64,000 nucleotides of DNA from Pseudolysinimonas_A sp039912695 (GCF_039912695.1 NZ_JBDSPJ010000022.1:248001-312000), one strand, 5' to 3'. Positions 55,489 to 63,973 are shown, numbered from the stretch's first letter. Notes: generated by a model from the sequence alone, not told the origin. Made by a program: numbers and translations.

Positions 55489-55597
55489 CTTTCGGTTTTC
55501 AGGAAGTTCTGTGGCAAAACGATGAAGGAGTCTGCTTTCAGGACCCGAATCGTGATCACGACCAACTCCGTTAACAAGATTTCCTGAAAACGGAAGG
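55489..55597. repeat. 109-bp element with near-perfect inverted termini (copy 2)
   Basis: CTTTCGGTTTTCAGGAA (55489-55505) and TTCCTGAAAACGGAAGG (55581-55597) pair at 15 of 17 positions, and the pairing extends outward to GGTC/GACC (55484-55602) with one more mismatch. The 13-bp core CGGTTTTCAGGAA matches copy 1 at 20718-20816 except for one base, while the 75-base interiors do not match. It nearly fills the 130-base gap between two convergent genes. Confidence 0.65.
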
Positions 55598-55601
55598 TGA
55601 C

Positions 55602-56231
55602 CTAGTCGGACGCGGGGACGTCAGCCGGAGGGGTTTCCGCCAGAGGGGCTTCCGCCGGAAGGTGGTCGGCGCGGAACTGGATTTCGCCGGTGCGCCCGTC
55701 GATGACGGCGTCGGCGAGCAGGTCGGGGCGTTCGCGTGCGAAGAATGCCTGCTCCTGCGACGCCCAGCGATCCCAGTGGGCGAGAAACTGCCCGCCGTCC
55801 CGATTCATCGCGCGGCGCTTGCGTTCCGTCTGGTCGAGGCGGATCCACACCGCGAACGTCGCGAGGTCGCGGTTCTCGCGGCTGAGGCATCCCGAGCCTT
55901 CGACCACAATGTCCCTTTTGGCGTTGACCTTCTGCCAGCCTGCGGGCTCGTTGCGCTTCCAGTCCCACTTACGAAAACCGGGGTTCGCCGAATCGAGTAC
56001 GCCCTTGACCATCGCGCTGCCCACCTCGAGCCCGCCCCAGCCGGGGTAGAAGGCGTCGAGCCCGATGTGCTGCGCACCGATTGCATAGGCGAGTTCGTCG
56101 GCGAGGGTGGTCTTTCCGGCACCAGAGTGGCCGTCGATCAGAACGACGGTGCGGGGCCAATTTTGCGACTTTGCGAGCGTGCGGATTCGCGTCGCCAATA
56201 CCTCACTTGCGCGAGGACCCCCTCGTGCCAT
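55602..56231 (-). CDS. P-loop kinase-like protein (uridine kinase-like)
   Basis: A 209-aa nucleotide-binding protein. RTVVLIDGHSGAGKTTLADE holds the Walker A loop GHSGAGKT; LDAFYPGWGGLE is the substrate-side loop typical of uridine kinase-related P-loop proteins, and IVVEGSGCLSRENRDLATFA the Walker B-like strand. The lid has RLDQTERKRRAMNRDG. Phosphorylation target unknown; actinomycete genomes annotate relatives as ATP-binding proteins. ATG 56231 has TACGAT 6 bases upstream (leaderless). Confidence 0.83.
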   Translation of the reverse strand: MARGGPRASEVLATRIRTLAKSQNWPRTVVLIDGHSGAGKTTLADELAYAIGAQHIGLDAFYPGWGGLEVGSAMVKGVLDSANPGFRKWDWKRNEPAGWQKVNAKRDIVVEGSGCLSRENRDLATFAVWIRLDQTERKRRAMNRDGGQFLAHWDRWASQEQAFFARERPDLLADAVIDGRTGEIQFRADHLPAEAPLAETPPADVPASD

Positions 56232-56237
56232 GGGCAC

Positions 56238-56243
56238 ATCGTA
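56238..56243 (-). promoter_or_regulatory. -10 box of a leaderless promoter (kinase-like gene)
   Basis: TACGAT on the minus strand, 6 bases before the ATG at 56231. Confidence 0.5.
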
Positions 56244-56287
56244 TCGGCAGACTCCGCAGCGATTCGAGTCCCCGGTTCGGGTGTCGA

Positions 56288-56989
56288 TCAGGACAAAAAG
56301 CGAGCGACGCGGTCATCAACGGGATGCGCGCGCAGCTCGGTCAGCGAGCCGACTTGAACGAGGCGTCCGGCTTCGAGGATGCCGATCCGGTCCGCGATGA
56401 CGGCCGCCTCCTCATGGTCGTGCGTCACGACGATCGTCGTCACTCCCGCATCGTGCAGGATGTCGTGGAGATCCCCCGCGAGACGCTCACGTAGTTCTCG
56501 GTCGATCGACGACAGCGGCTCATCGAGCAGCAGCAGCCGAGGCGTGGCCGCCAGGGAGCGGGCGAGCGCGACGCGTTGCTGTTCCCCTCCGGACAACTCG
56601 GTGACCCGGCGCGCGCCAAATCCTGCCAGCCCGACCAGCGCGAGCAACTGCTCGACTCGGGCAGGGTCGCGGTGACCGGAGACCTTCAGCGAATACCCGA
56701 CGTTGCCCGCGACATCGAGGTGCGGAAACAGTTGTCCGTCCTGAAACATCAGCACGAATCCGCGCCGATGCACGGGAATTTTCAGCACCGACTCGTCATC
56801 CCATCGGATGTCGCCGGTGCACGGCTCGAGCCCGGCGATCGCCCGCAGCAGGCTCGACTTACCCGACCCCGACGGACCGATCAGCGCGAACACCTCGCCG
56901 GCCGGGATCTCGAGAGTCACCGCGTCGACCGCGCGCTTACCGTCGAACTCGACCGTCACATCCCGAAGTTGCAGGCCCGCGCTGCTCAT
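56288..56989 (-). CDS. thiQ: Thiamine ABC transporter ATP-binding protein
   Basis: A 233-aa ATPase. Walker A GPSGSGKSSL, Q-loop LMFQDGQLFPHLDVAGNVGY, signature LSGGEQQRVALARSL, Walker B LLLLDEPLSSID and switch VVTHDHEEA. Last of three genes under a TPP riboswitch; its ATG overlaps the permease stop by one base (TGATG). It powers uptake of thiamine or a precursor. Confidence 0.9.
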   Translation of the reverse strand: MSSAGLQLRDVTVEFDGKRAVDAVTLEIPAGEVFALIGPSGSGKSSLLRAIAGLEPCTGDIRWDDESVLKIPVHRRGFVLMFQDGQLFPHLDVAGNVGYSLKVSGHRDPARVEQLLALVGLAGFGARRVTELSGGEQQRVALARSLAATPRLLLLDEPLSSIDRELRERLAGDLHDILHDAGVTTIVVTHDHEEAAVIADRIGILEAGRLVQVGSLTELRAHPVDDRVARFLS

Positions 56990-58629
56990 CAGAACGCTCC
57001 CGCAGAGTCGATGCGCAGGCGCTCGATCAGGGCGACGACCGCAACGGTCAACGCCGCGAGCACCACGGATGCTGCAATCGCCATGCCGGCATTGTCTCCC
57101 CCCGGCAGGCCGATCAGGCGATAGATCACGACCGGGAGGGTCGCGTTCGAGGGGCGGGAAAGAAACGTCGTCGCGCCGAACTCACCGAGCGCGACCGTGA
57201 ACGCGAGACCGGTCGCGGCCAGGGCCGCCCGCGCCGCAACCCCCAGGTCGATCGTCAGGATGACCCGCCACGGAGCAGCGCCGAGGGTGGCGGCCGCCTC
57301 GCGCATCCGGGATCCGACGCTGCGCAGCACCGGCAGCAGAGTGCGAACCACGAGCGGCGTCGCGACCAGAGCCTGTGCGATCGGGACCAGAATCGGCGAG
57401 GCCCGCAGGTCGAGCGGCGGGGCGTTGAGGGTGATCAGGAATCCGAAGCCGACCGTGACTGCCGAGACTCCGAGCGGCAACATGAGCGCGCCATCGAGCA
57501 GGTCGAGTCCGCGGCGGGCGGAGGGCGAACGCGGGCGACGAGAGAGCAGCACGCTCGTGACCAGTCCCAGCAGCATCGCGATGCCGGTCGCCGCGGCGGC
57601 GAAGCCGAGAGAGTTACCCAGCGCCGTCCACGGCGAAATCGCGAGCGCGTTACGGGAACCGGTCGTCGCAAGCGCGAGATAGTTGCCCAACCCCCAGTCG
57701 TCGCCGACCTGAAGGGAACGCCTCAACAGCGCGCCGAGCGGGATGACCAACGCCACCGCCACGAGGAACGTCACGATGACGACCGGACGATCTGCGCGAC
57801 GCGGGCGCCGGGTAGCGAAGGACCGACGCTGGAAGGTCGTGCGGCCCCGCACCCTCGCCGTCACCACCAGCAGGGCGACGACAACGAGGAGTTGCGTGAT
57901 GCTCAGCACGCTCGCCGCACGAAGGTCGAGAAATTGGGTCGTGAGCAACCAGATTTCGGTCTCGATCGTCGAGTACTGCGCCCCACCGAGCACCAGCACG
58001 GTGCCGAACGCGGTCGAGCAGAACAGGAAGACGATGGATGCCGCCGCCGCCACGCTGGGACCCAGACGCCGCAGCGTGATCGTCACGAAAACCCTCACCG
58101 GGCCGGCACCCAATACCCGGGCGGCCTCCTCCTGCCGCGGGTCGAGCGACTCCCACGAGACGCCGACAGTTCGCACCACGACGGCGACGTTGAAGAACAC
58201 CAGCGCCGCGAGGATGGCAAGCACCGAACCGTCGAGCGGTGTGCCCCGAAACAGCGTTCGAAATGCGATCCCCACGACGACGGTCGGCAGCACGAAGGGC
58301 ACCAGCACGGCGGCGCGCAGCACACCACGCCCCCGGAACCTCAACCTCGAGAGCGCGTAGGCGGCCGGCATCCCGAGCAGGAGCGTGATCGCTGTCGCGG
58401 CCGCGGCGAGGCCAACCGTGAAGCCGATGATCCGGATCGTGCGGGGGCGCGAGAGCACCTCGACGATTCCCGCGAGGTCGAGTGCACCGCTCGGGAAGAG
58501 ACCCCGCGCCAGGATCGTCGCCACCGGCCACGCGAAAAACACTCCGATGAAGGCGACCGGAAGCGCGATCCCGAGAGTCCACGCCGCGATCGTCGCCGGG
58601 TGCGCGTTCAGGCGCGTGGAAGGCCTCAC
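56989..58629 (-). CDS. thiP: Thiamine ABC transporter permease (two-domain, ThiP-like)
   Basis: A 546-aa permease made of two tandem BPD-type halves, each with about six helices and an EAA-like loop (EEAARVLGAGPVRVFVTITL in the first; REAAATLGAAPWRVILTIDL in the second). This duplicated form is that of ThiP and iron permeases; the riboswitch settles the substrate. GTG at 58629 overlaps the binding-protein stop as GTGA (58626-58629). Confidence 0.91.
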   Translation of the reverse strand: MRPSTRLNAHPATIAAWTLGIALPVAFIGVFFAWPVATILARGLFPSGALDLAGIVEVLSRPRTIRIIGFTVGLAAAATAITLLLGMPAAYALSRLRFRGRGVLRAAVLVPFVLPTVVVGIAFRTLFRGTPLDGSVLAILAALVFFNVAVVVRTVGVSWESLDPRQEEAARVLGAGPVRVFVTITLRRLGPSVAAAASIVFLFCSTAFGTVLVLGGAQYSTIETEIWLLTTQFLDLRAASVLSITQLLVVVALLVVTARVRGRTTFQRRSFATRRPRRADRPVVIVTFLVAVALVIPLGALLRRSLQVGDDWGLGNYLALATTGSRNALAISPWTALGNSLGFAAAATGIAMLLGLVTSVLLSRRPRSPSARRGLDLLDGALMLPLGVSAVTVGFGFLITLNAPPLDLRASPILVPIAQALVATPLVVRTLLPVLRSVGSRMREAAATLGAAPWRVILTIDLGVAARAALAATGLAFTVALGEFGATTFLSRPSNATLPVVIYRLIGLPGGDNAGMAIAASVVLAALTVAVVALIERLRIDSAGAF

Positions 58630-59684
58630 GGCGTCGCGATCGCGGCCCACTCGGCGATCCACTTCTCACGGTTCGCGTCGATCCGTGCCGGGTCGAGGTT
58701 GTACGGGTTAGTCGCACGTTCCGCGAACTTCGCCCACGCCTCGGGCAGCACGGCATCCGGATTCACCGGAAAGACGTACATGTTGTCGGGGATGTCGTTC
58801 TGCACGGTCGTGGAATGCAAGAAGTCGACCAGCTCCTTCGCCTCGACGGGATGCGCCGTGCCGGCGATCACTCCCGCGTACTCCGTCTGGCGGAAGCAGG
58901 TGTCCAGCAGCGCGCCCGTCGGTGCGACGGTGCCGCCCTCGGGAACCTCGAAAGGAGGCGATGAGGCATACGACACGACGAGGGGGCGGTCGCCGGAGCT
59001 CGATGGTCCCGAGAAGTCGACCTCATACGCGTCACTCCAGGAGGCGTCGATCTTCACGCCGTTCGCAACCAGAGAGGCCCAGTACCCCTGCCACCCGGTG
59101 TCGCCGTAGGCGGCGATCGTCGCCAGCAGGAAGGCGAGTCCCGGCGACGAGGAATTCGCCGCCTCGACCACGAGCAACCCCTGGTAGGTCGGGTCGATCA
59201 GGTCGTTGAGAGTCTTCGGCTCCGGGATGCCCGCCTGGGCGAACCACTCGTGATCAACATTGACGCAGACGTCCCCCGAGTCGATCGGCGTGAGGTACTC
59301 CCCGCCGGAGCCGGCTGGCAGCAGATACTGCCCCTCGGCATCCGTCACGTCTGCCGAGACGTAGGGTTCGAGCACCCCGCCTGACGCCGCCCGGCTCGCG
59401 AAGGTGTTGTCGATCCCGTACACGACGTCGCCGAGCGGAGAATCCTTGGTGAGCACCAGTTTGTTCACCAGTTCGCCGGCATCACCGGCCGCCTGAACCT
59501 GGACCCGGATGCCGGTTGCTTGGGTGAACTGATCCAGCGTTCCCTCGCTCAACGCGAACGAGTCGTGCGTGACCAGCGTCAGGGTGACCGGTGCGTTGGA
59601 CGCGGGAGCGCATCCGACGAGAACCAGAATGGATGCGGCGAGAGCAGCGGCTGACGCCAATACCCGATGAGTTGAGTGGTGCAC
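58626..59684 (-). CDS. thiB: Thiamine ABC transporter substrate-binding lipoprotein
   Basis: A 352-aa extracellular binding protein. Signal peptide with lipobox LVLVGC; mature part begins VTLTLVTHDSFALSEGTLDQ, as in ThiB/TbpA, and has LGDVVYGIDNTFASRA, CVNVDHEWFAQAG and LVVSYASSPPFEV. GTG at 59684 has AAAGGG 7-8 bases upstream. First gene after the TPP riboswitch, so repressed when thiamine pyrophosphate is high. Confidence 0.92.
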   Translation of the reverse strand: MHHSTHRVLASAAALAASILVLVGCAPASNAPVTLTLVTHDSFALSEGTLDQFTQATGIRVQVQAAGDAGELVNKLVLTKDSPLGDVVYGIDNTFASRAASGGVLEPYVSADVTDAEGQYLLPAGSGGEYLTPIDSGDVCVNVDHEWFAQAGIPEPKTLNDLIDPTYQGLLVVEAANSSSPGLAFLLATIAAYGDTGWQGYWASLVANGVKIDASWSDAYEVDFSGPSSSGDRPLVVSYASSPPFEVPEGGTVAPTGALLDTCFRQTEYAGVIAGTAHPVEAKELVDFLHSTTVQNDIPDNMYVFPVNPDAVLPEAWAKFAERATNPYNLDPARIDANREKWIAEWAAIATP

Positions 59685-59738
59685 TGTCGTGCCCTTTCCG
59701 TTGAAGGGGCACGGGTCGGCAGCTGCCGAAGAGATAGC

Positions 59739-59828
59739 CTCCCTGCGCCGGCATGATCCGGATCAGGTTCGACGGTCGAAGCGTGGATCGCTTCCTCTCA
59801 GCCCGGCACACCGGACTCCCGTGTTCGT
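59739..59828 (-). ncRNA. TPP riboswitch (THI element)
   Basis: The minus strand shows the THI-box order: ACGGGAGTCC, then GGGCTGAGAG (from plus 59795-59803), a variable stem, CCGTCGAACCTGATCCGGAT (59755-59774) and GCCGGCGCAGGGAGG. The CUGAGA and ACCUGAUC..GCGNAGGGA elements bind the pyrimidine and pyrophosphate of TPP. It ends about 55 bases before thiB and should switch the thiBPQ operon off with TPP, probably by hiding the AAAGGG ribosome site. Confidence 0.95.
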
Positions 59829-59833
59829 CACCG

Positions 59834-59839
59834 AGCATA
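59834..59839 (-). promoter_or_regulatory. -10 box of the thiBPQ promoter
   Basis: TATGCT on the minus strand, directly upstream of the riboswitch; transcription would begin at about 59827. Confidence 0.55.
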
Positions 59840-59864
59840 ACCCCGCCGCGCCGCCGGCTGCGTC

Positions 59865-59870
59865 TATGCT
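59865..59870 (+). promoter_or_regulatory. -10 box of the leaderless EXPERA gene promoter
   Basis: TATGCT, 6 bases before the GTG at 59877. It is the same hexamer as that of the divergent thiBPQ promoter, 25 bases away. Confidence 0.55.
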
Positions 59871-59876
59871 GACGCC

Positions 59877-60413
59877 GTGAGTCAGCCCGCCCTCATCGCC
59901 GAGGCACACCGTCCCGCCATTGCGAACCTCCCCCTGCGTCAGCGTCCGATCGACATCGTGTTCGCGGTTTTCTTCACGCTGTTCATCGTGACCTCGTGCA
60001 TCGCGGACATGCTGCCGACCGTCGGGATCGACTTCACGCACCCCACCGGATCTTTCTTGGTCGACTCCAACTACTGGTACGCCCACGACGCCGATCCACT
60101 CTTCATGAATCCGCCGGTGTGGATGCGCATGGTGACCGGTCTGTCGGCTTTCGTGTACCTGGCCTTCTACCTCGTGCTCGTGCCGTCGCTGATCCGCGGC
60201 TGGAACCGGATCCAACTCCCCGCCGTCATCTACGCCACGATGATTGCGGGAATCACCGGAATCGTCGTTTTTGGGGTCGAATTCTTCGGCGAGCCTGAAT
60301 TTCAGACCCAGAACCCGGTGAAGTTCCTGGCGTTCAACCTGCCGTACGTGATCGTGCCGCTGCTCCTGCTGGTCAGGATGCGCAAGCCGCTCCCTTTCAC
60401 GAGAAGGTTCTGA
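59877..60413 (+). CDS. EXPERA/emopamil-binding domain membrane protein
   Basis: A 178-aa four-helix membrane protein. RQRPIDIVFAVFFTLFIVTS begins the first helix; DSNYWYAHDADPLFMNPPVW then MRMVTGLSAFVYLAFYLVLV match the EXPERA domain shared with emopamil-binding protein, TM6SF2 and MAC30/TMEM97. In eukaryotes these act as sterol isomerases or ligand-binding proteins; bacterial roles are unknown. Divergent from thiBPQ. GTG start supported by a leaderless -10 box. Confidence 0.78.
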   Translation: MSQPALIAEAHRPAIANLPLRQRPIDIVFAVFFTLFIVTSCIADMLPTVGIDFTHPTGSFLVDSNYWYAHDADPLFMNPPVWMRMVTGLSAFVYLAFYLVLVPSLIRGWNRIQLPAVIYATMIAGITGIVVFGVEFFGEPEFQTQNPVKFLAFNLPYVIVPLLLLVRMRKPLPFTRRF

Positions 60414-60608
60414 CGACGTCCCGCGGTAAGGCCCGGGCGACACCGCAAGAACGGCCTCCCTCGATCATCGACACCACCCATTTCCCCACGGTCTACGGAG
60501 ACCCGCGGTGAAATTCGTGGGCTCCGGCGACGTAACTCTGGGGAATCGGCACCCTCATCGACGTATTGCGCACGAGGGCACCGATTTCCAAGAGTTAGGG
60601 ACGTGGCG

Positions 60609-61436
60609 ATGAAGCGCCGCACCCTGATTGCCGGAATAGCGGCCCTCAGCGCGGGGGCTGCCGCCGGAGCGGTCGGCGGAGGGTTCGCCTACGCGGAAAC
60701 GCCGAAGGCACCCGCGCTTCCCCGCGCCGTCGATCATGCTCGGGTCGTGCCGCACGTGAAAGGAGCACCGACGCTGATGCCAGCGTATTTTCCGATCCCG
60801 CACCTCACGAAGATTCCGATCCCGGGCGGGATGATTCACGGGCTTCCCGGCGAGGGCAACCTCATCGCGTTCACGGTTGACGACGGGGTCTCCAGCGACG
60901 TCGTCGGCGCGTATGCCGAGTTCGCACGCACGACCGGGATGCGCATCACCTTTTTTGTCACCGCGAGCTACCCGGCATGGAGGGACCACGCGGATGCTCT
61001 GCGCCCGATGGTCGAGTCGGGTCAGATCCAGCTGGCGAACCACACCTGGAACCATCCCGACTTCACGAAGATCAGCGACGGCGAGATCCGTTCCCAGCTC
61101 GAACGGTGCGGAGATTTCATCCGCACGACTTTCGGGGTTGAGGCAGCGCCGTACTTCCGCCCGCCGTACGGCAACGCGGACGCCCGGGTGCTAGCTGCCG
61201 CGCGCGCCGCCGGTTACCCGCAGGCCGTGCACTGGTACGGCTCGATTGGTGACTCCGGCCCGATCTCCGACGAGAACATGTCGATGCTGATCGACCGCTG
61301 GGTCACGGCACAGCGCATCGTGATCGGCCACGCCAACCAGCCGACGATCCTCGGGCACTTCGACGAACTGGTGAAGACGATTCGTGATCGCGGCCTTCAG
61401 CCGGTCACCTTCGACGATGTGTTCCTGAGGCCCTAA
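60609..61436 (+). CDS. Polysaccharide deacetylase (NodB domain), exported
   Basis: A 275-aa exported enzyme. MKRRTLIAGIAALSAGAAAG is a twin-arginine-like signal peptide. NodB motifs: AFTVDDGVSSD (first metal Asp), NHTWNHPDF (two metal His), YFRPPYGNAD (catalytic motif 3), with the C-terminal His in IVIGHANQP. Motif 1 has Val for the usual Phe/Tyr. It probably removes acetyl groups from peptidoglycan or another wall polymer. Start ATG 60609; GTG 60603 is possible. The 195 bases upstream hold no other gene. Confidence 0.88.
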   Translation: MKRRTLIAGIAALSAGAAAGAVGGGFAYAETPKAPALPRAVDHARVVPHVKGAPTLMPAYFPIPHLTKIPIPGGMIHGLPGEGNLIAFTVDDGVSSDVVGAYAEFARTTGMRITFFVTASYPAWRDHADALRPMVESGQIQLANHTWNHPDFTKISDGEIRSQLERCGDFIRTTFGVEAAPYFRPPYGNADARVLAAARAAGYPQAVHWYGSIGDSGPISDENMSMLIDRWVTAQRIVIGHANQPTILGHFDELVKTIRDRGLQPVTFDDVFLRP

Positions 61437-61445
61437 CGGCCTTCG

Positions 61446-61916
61446 TCAGACGTCTCTAGGCGCGAAGGCGCCGATCGACGTGAAGAAGGCGCCGAGCGCC
61501 TTGGTGCCCTTGATGTAATTCGCGGTCGCGAAGACTTGGTCGGCAGCCCCGGCGACGGCGTCCAGCGCGGTGCCCGCAACCCCGCCGACCACGGCGCCCA
61601 CTCCGCCAGCCGCCGACACGGCGACCCCTGCGGCCGAAGGAGACTCCGAAGTCTGTCGCAGATACTCGAGCAGCGCTGCGCTCGGCTCAGGAGCGGTCGA
61701 GCCGCCGGACGGGGTCAAAAATGCAACCCGTTCACCATCGACGGACACCGTGAAGATGCCGAGGCCCTTCTTCACCGTCACCGACGACAGCGGACCGCTG
61801 AACACGGTAGCCAGCGCGTTGTCGAGACAGGTCAGAGTCGTGCCGTCCGAGATCAGAGCTGCCGGACGAGCGACTCCGAAGAGGTAGTTCTTGCGCCAAT
61901 AGGCAAGTGTCTTCAT
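61446..61916 (-). CDS. Hypothetical protein (156 aa)
   Basis: The N-terminal 75 residues (YWRKNYLFGVARPAALISDG and TVTVKKGLGIFTVSVDGERV-like beta strands) look like a small PH-like domain; the C-terminal half has a glycine/alanine-rich segment VSAAGGVGAVVGGVAGTALD that could insert into a membrane. No named family recognised. ATG 61916 has AAGGG 8 bases upstream. Confidence 0.7.
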   Translation of the reverse strand: MKTLAYWRKNYLFGVARPAALISDGTTLTCLDNALATVFSGPLSSVTVKKGLGIFTVSVDGERVAFLTPSGGSTAPEPSAALLEYLRQTSESPSAAGVAVSAAGGVGAVVGGVAGTALDAVAGAADQVFATANYIKGTKALGAFFTSIGAFAPRDV

Positions 61917-61935
61917 CTGGTCACCCTTCATGTGC

Positions 61936-62781
61936 TCACCCGGCCCAGGCGGATGGGCCGACCCCGCCATCCTTCGTGACCCGCCGCAGATGCTGCTTGC
62001 GTACCTCGCGCAGCACCGGGTAGATCGCTGAGAACACCACCATCGGAGCCCGGAGCGCCGGGTTGAAGATCTTGTGGTGGTCGTAGGTGCGCTCCCACCG
62101 AAGGATGTAGTTCAGGTACTGCTTCGGCGGTGCCTCGAGTCGACGGGCCGACATGCCTGCGACCATCTTCGACCCGTAGGCGATCTTGTGGCCCAACTCG
62201 AAGAGGTGGATGCCGAGGTCGACATCCTCGTGCATCTCGTCTTTCTCGTCGGCGCAGGTCGAATCGCGGACGTCCCGCCAGGCGGTCGCCCTGATTGCCA
62301 TGTTGCTGCCGAACACGAAGTGATATTCGCGCGTCAGCTTCAGCAGCGCGCGACGCATGTTGTCGTCGGCCCGGGCGCCGAACCGCCGCAGCGGCATGTC
62401 GTAGTAGATCATCGGGCCCGTCGCGGCATCCACGATTGGGTCGAGGAAGATCGCGGTGACCTGCTCAACCCAGTCGGGTTCGAGGATGGAGTCGGAGTCG
62501 ATGCGGCCGATGATGTCGCCGGTCGCGTGGTCGAACCCGAGGTTGCGCGTGGGGGTGATGCCCTGTTTTTCGTTCTGGTGCAGGATGACGATCGGCGCAT
62601 CCGGAAACTCGATCTGAAGCGCTTTCAGCATCGCCACCGTCGAATCGGTCGACTTGTTGTCGACCACGATGATCTCGTGAGCGGGAACTGTCTGCTCAAC
62701 GGCCGCGACGACGCAGGCCCGGATCGTGCGTTCCTCGTTGTAGGCAGGAACGACGATCGAAACGGTCGGTCCACCGGTCAT
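61936..62781 (-). CDS. Glycosyltransferase family 2
   Basis: A 281-aa GT-A glycosyltransferase. VSIVVPAYNEERTIRACVVA is the nucleotide-sugar fold start, VDNKSTDSTVAML follows, and the metal motif is GRIDSDSILEPDWV (DSD). The later acidic residue is in DEKDEMHEDVDLGIHLFE (ED motif). No membrane helices, so it works at the cytoplasmic face. Sugar and acceptor unknown. A leaderless -10 box lies 6 bases upstream. Confidence 0.9.
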   Translation of the reverse strand: MTGGPTVSIVVPAYNEERTIRACVVAAVEQTVPAHEIIVVDNKSTDSTVAMLKALQIEFPDAPIVILHQNEKQGITPTRNLGFDHATGDIIGRIDSDSILEPDWVEQVTAIFLDPIVDAATGPMIYYDMPLRRFGARADDNMRRALLKLTREYHFVFGSNMAIRATAWRDVRDSTCADEKDEMHEDVDLGIHLFELGHKIAYGSKMVAGMSARRLEAPPKQYLNYILRWERTYDHHKIFNPALRAPMVVFSAIYPVLREVRKQHLRRVTKDGGVGPSAWAG

Positions 62782-62787
62782 GGCGCC

Positions 62788-62793
62788 ACCCTA
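62788..62793 (-). promoter_or_regulatory. -10 box of the leaderless GT2 promoter
   Basis: TAGGGT on the minus strand, 6 bases before the ATG at 62781. Confidence 0.5.
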
Positions 62794-62809
62794 TCCCGCC
62801 GTGTGCCGC

Positions 62810-63313
62810 TCACGAATGGGTACCCGCGACCGGACGGGCAAGCAGGGCAACCTCGGTCGTGCCGCCCTTGGTCTGCTGCCGTCCGACCTCGACAAACCCG
62901 AGCCGGGTGTGGAACGCCAGCGACCCGGGGTTCGGAGGCCTTACGTTCACCTCGCAGGTGATCTCGGTCGCTCCGTCAACGCGGGCGACGTCGTCAACGG
63001 CGGCGTAGAGTCGCGGGCCGACGCCCTGACCTTGGAGTCGGGGGGCAAGCACGATCCGGTCGACGTAGAGAAAATCGGACGACCGCGCACTGAACCAGAG
63101 GTAGTTCTCACTCGCGTAGTCGAGCCCTGGTGCGAGGGCGACGATGAAGCCGGCGACCGCGCCATCGTCAACCACGAGGGTCAGACGGCTGGATGCGATC
63201 AGCCCTGCCAGTTCGTCGGCCGGGGTGATCGGTACCGCCGGGTAGGCGCCGTCGTTGATCGCGACGAGCGCGGGGAGGTCGGCATCGACGAAGGCACGAA
63301 GCGCGGGGGGCAC
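62810..63313 (-). CDS. GNAT family N-acetyltransferase
   Basis: A 167-aa acetyltransferase. The acetyl-CoA loop is LAPRLQGQGVGPRLYAAVDD (Q/RxxGxG/A motif), with VDRIVLAPRL before it and FHTRLGFVEVGRQ at the C-terminus. Substrate unknown. GTG 63313 begins 9 bases after the M23 gene and also has its own -10 box TAGCCT (63320-63325), 6 bases upstream, overlapping that gene's stop. Confidence 0.9.
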   Translation of the reverse strand: MPPALRAFVDADLPALVAINDGAYPAVPITPADELAGLIASSRLTLVVDDGAVAGFIVALAPGLDYASENYLWFSARSSDFLYVDRIVLAPRLQGQGVGPRLYAAVDDVARVDGATEITCEVNVRPPNPGSLAFHTRLGFVEVGRQQTKGGTTEVALLARPVAGTHS

Positions 63314-63319
63314 TCCGCC

Positions 63320-63325
63320 AGGCTA
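63320..63325 (-). promoter_or_regulatory. -10 box of the leaderless GNAT promoter
   Basis: TAGCCT on the minus strand, overlapping the M23 gene stop and 6 bases before the GTG at 63313. Confidence 0.45.
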
Positions 63326-63973
63326 TTCGCCCCAAGCCTGCGTGACGTGCGCCTGCATCCAGTCGAGTGGGTCGATCAGGTTGCGATCGGCATCCTGAAT
63401 GGTGAAGTGCAGATGCGATCCGTTGCTCTGACCGGTGCTCCCGACCAACCCAATGACCTCGCCGCGCGTGACGGTGTCGCCGAGCGCGAGCGTCATCGAC
63501 CCTGACCTCATGTGGGCGTAGGAACTGAAGTAGATCACTCCATCGACGTCGTGCTGGATCGTGACGTGCACGCCCCACGATCCGTCGGTCACCGTCGAGC
63601 CCACGACGACGCCGTCGGCGATCGCCTCGATCGGATGCCCGTCGCCAGGAACGAAGTCGACGCCGGTGTGGAAGGTCGAACAACCGTCGCAGGAGCGGTA
63701 GCCGAAGTAGCTTGAGATCGGCGTCGACGGGTCGACCGGCCATTGGATGACGGTGAACTCGCTGATCACGAAGGCGTCACGTTGGACAGCATCGGCCGAA
63801 GTGGCCATCGCGGAACTCGAAACGACGGGTTCGTAGACGAACGACTGCGCGGTCGCATCGAGTTGGAATTGGTGGATCGCGGCGACTGCGGCGGGCGCTG
63901 CGAAGACGGCGATTCCGGCGAGACAGAGGGTGGCGGTTGCGGTCACGAGGGCACGGCGGGAGAAAGAGGGCAT
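63323..63973 (-). CDS. M23 family metallopeptidase (LytM-like)
   Basis: A 216-aa exported peptidase. A signal peptide covers the first ~33 residues (ALVTATATLCLAGIAVFAAP). The LytM domain has FHTGVDFVPGDG (zinc His and Asp, HxxxD) and SNGSHLHFTIQDADRNLIDP (HxH). GSTGQSNGSHLHF is typical of peptidoglycan endopeptidases or their inactive regulators; both metal motifs are intact here, so it is probably active on the cell wall. ATG at 63973 is 27 bases from the window end. Confidence 0.91.
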   Translation of the reverse strand: MPSFSRRALVTATATLCLAGIAVFAAPAAVAAIHQFQLDATAQSFVYEPVVSSSAMATSADAVQRDAFVISEFTVIQWPVDPSTPISSYFGYRSCDGCSTFHTGVDFVPGDGHPIEAIADGVVVGSTVTDGSWGVHVTIQHDVDGVIYFSSYAHMRSGSMTLALGDTVTRGEVIGLVGSTGQSNGSHLHFTIQDADRNLIDPLDWMQAHVTQAWGE

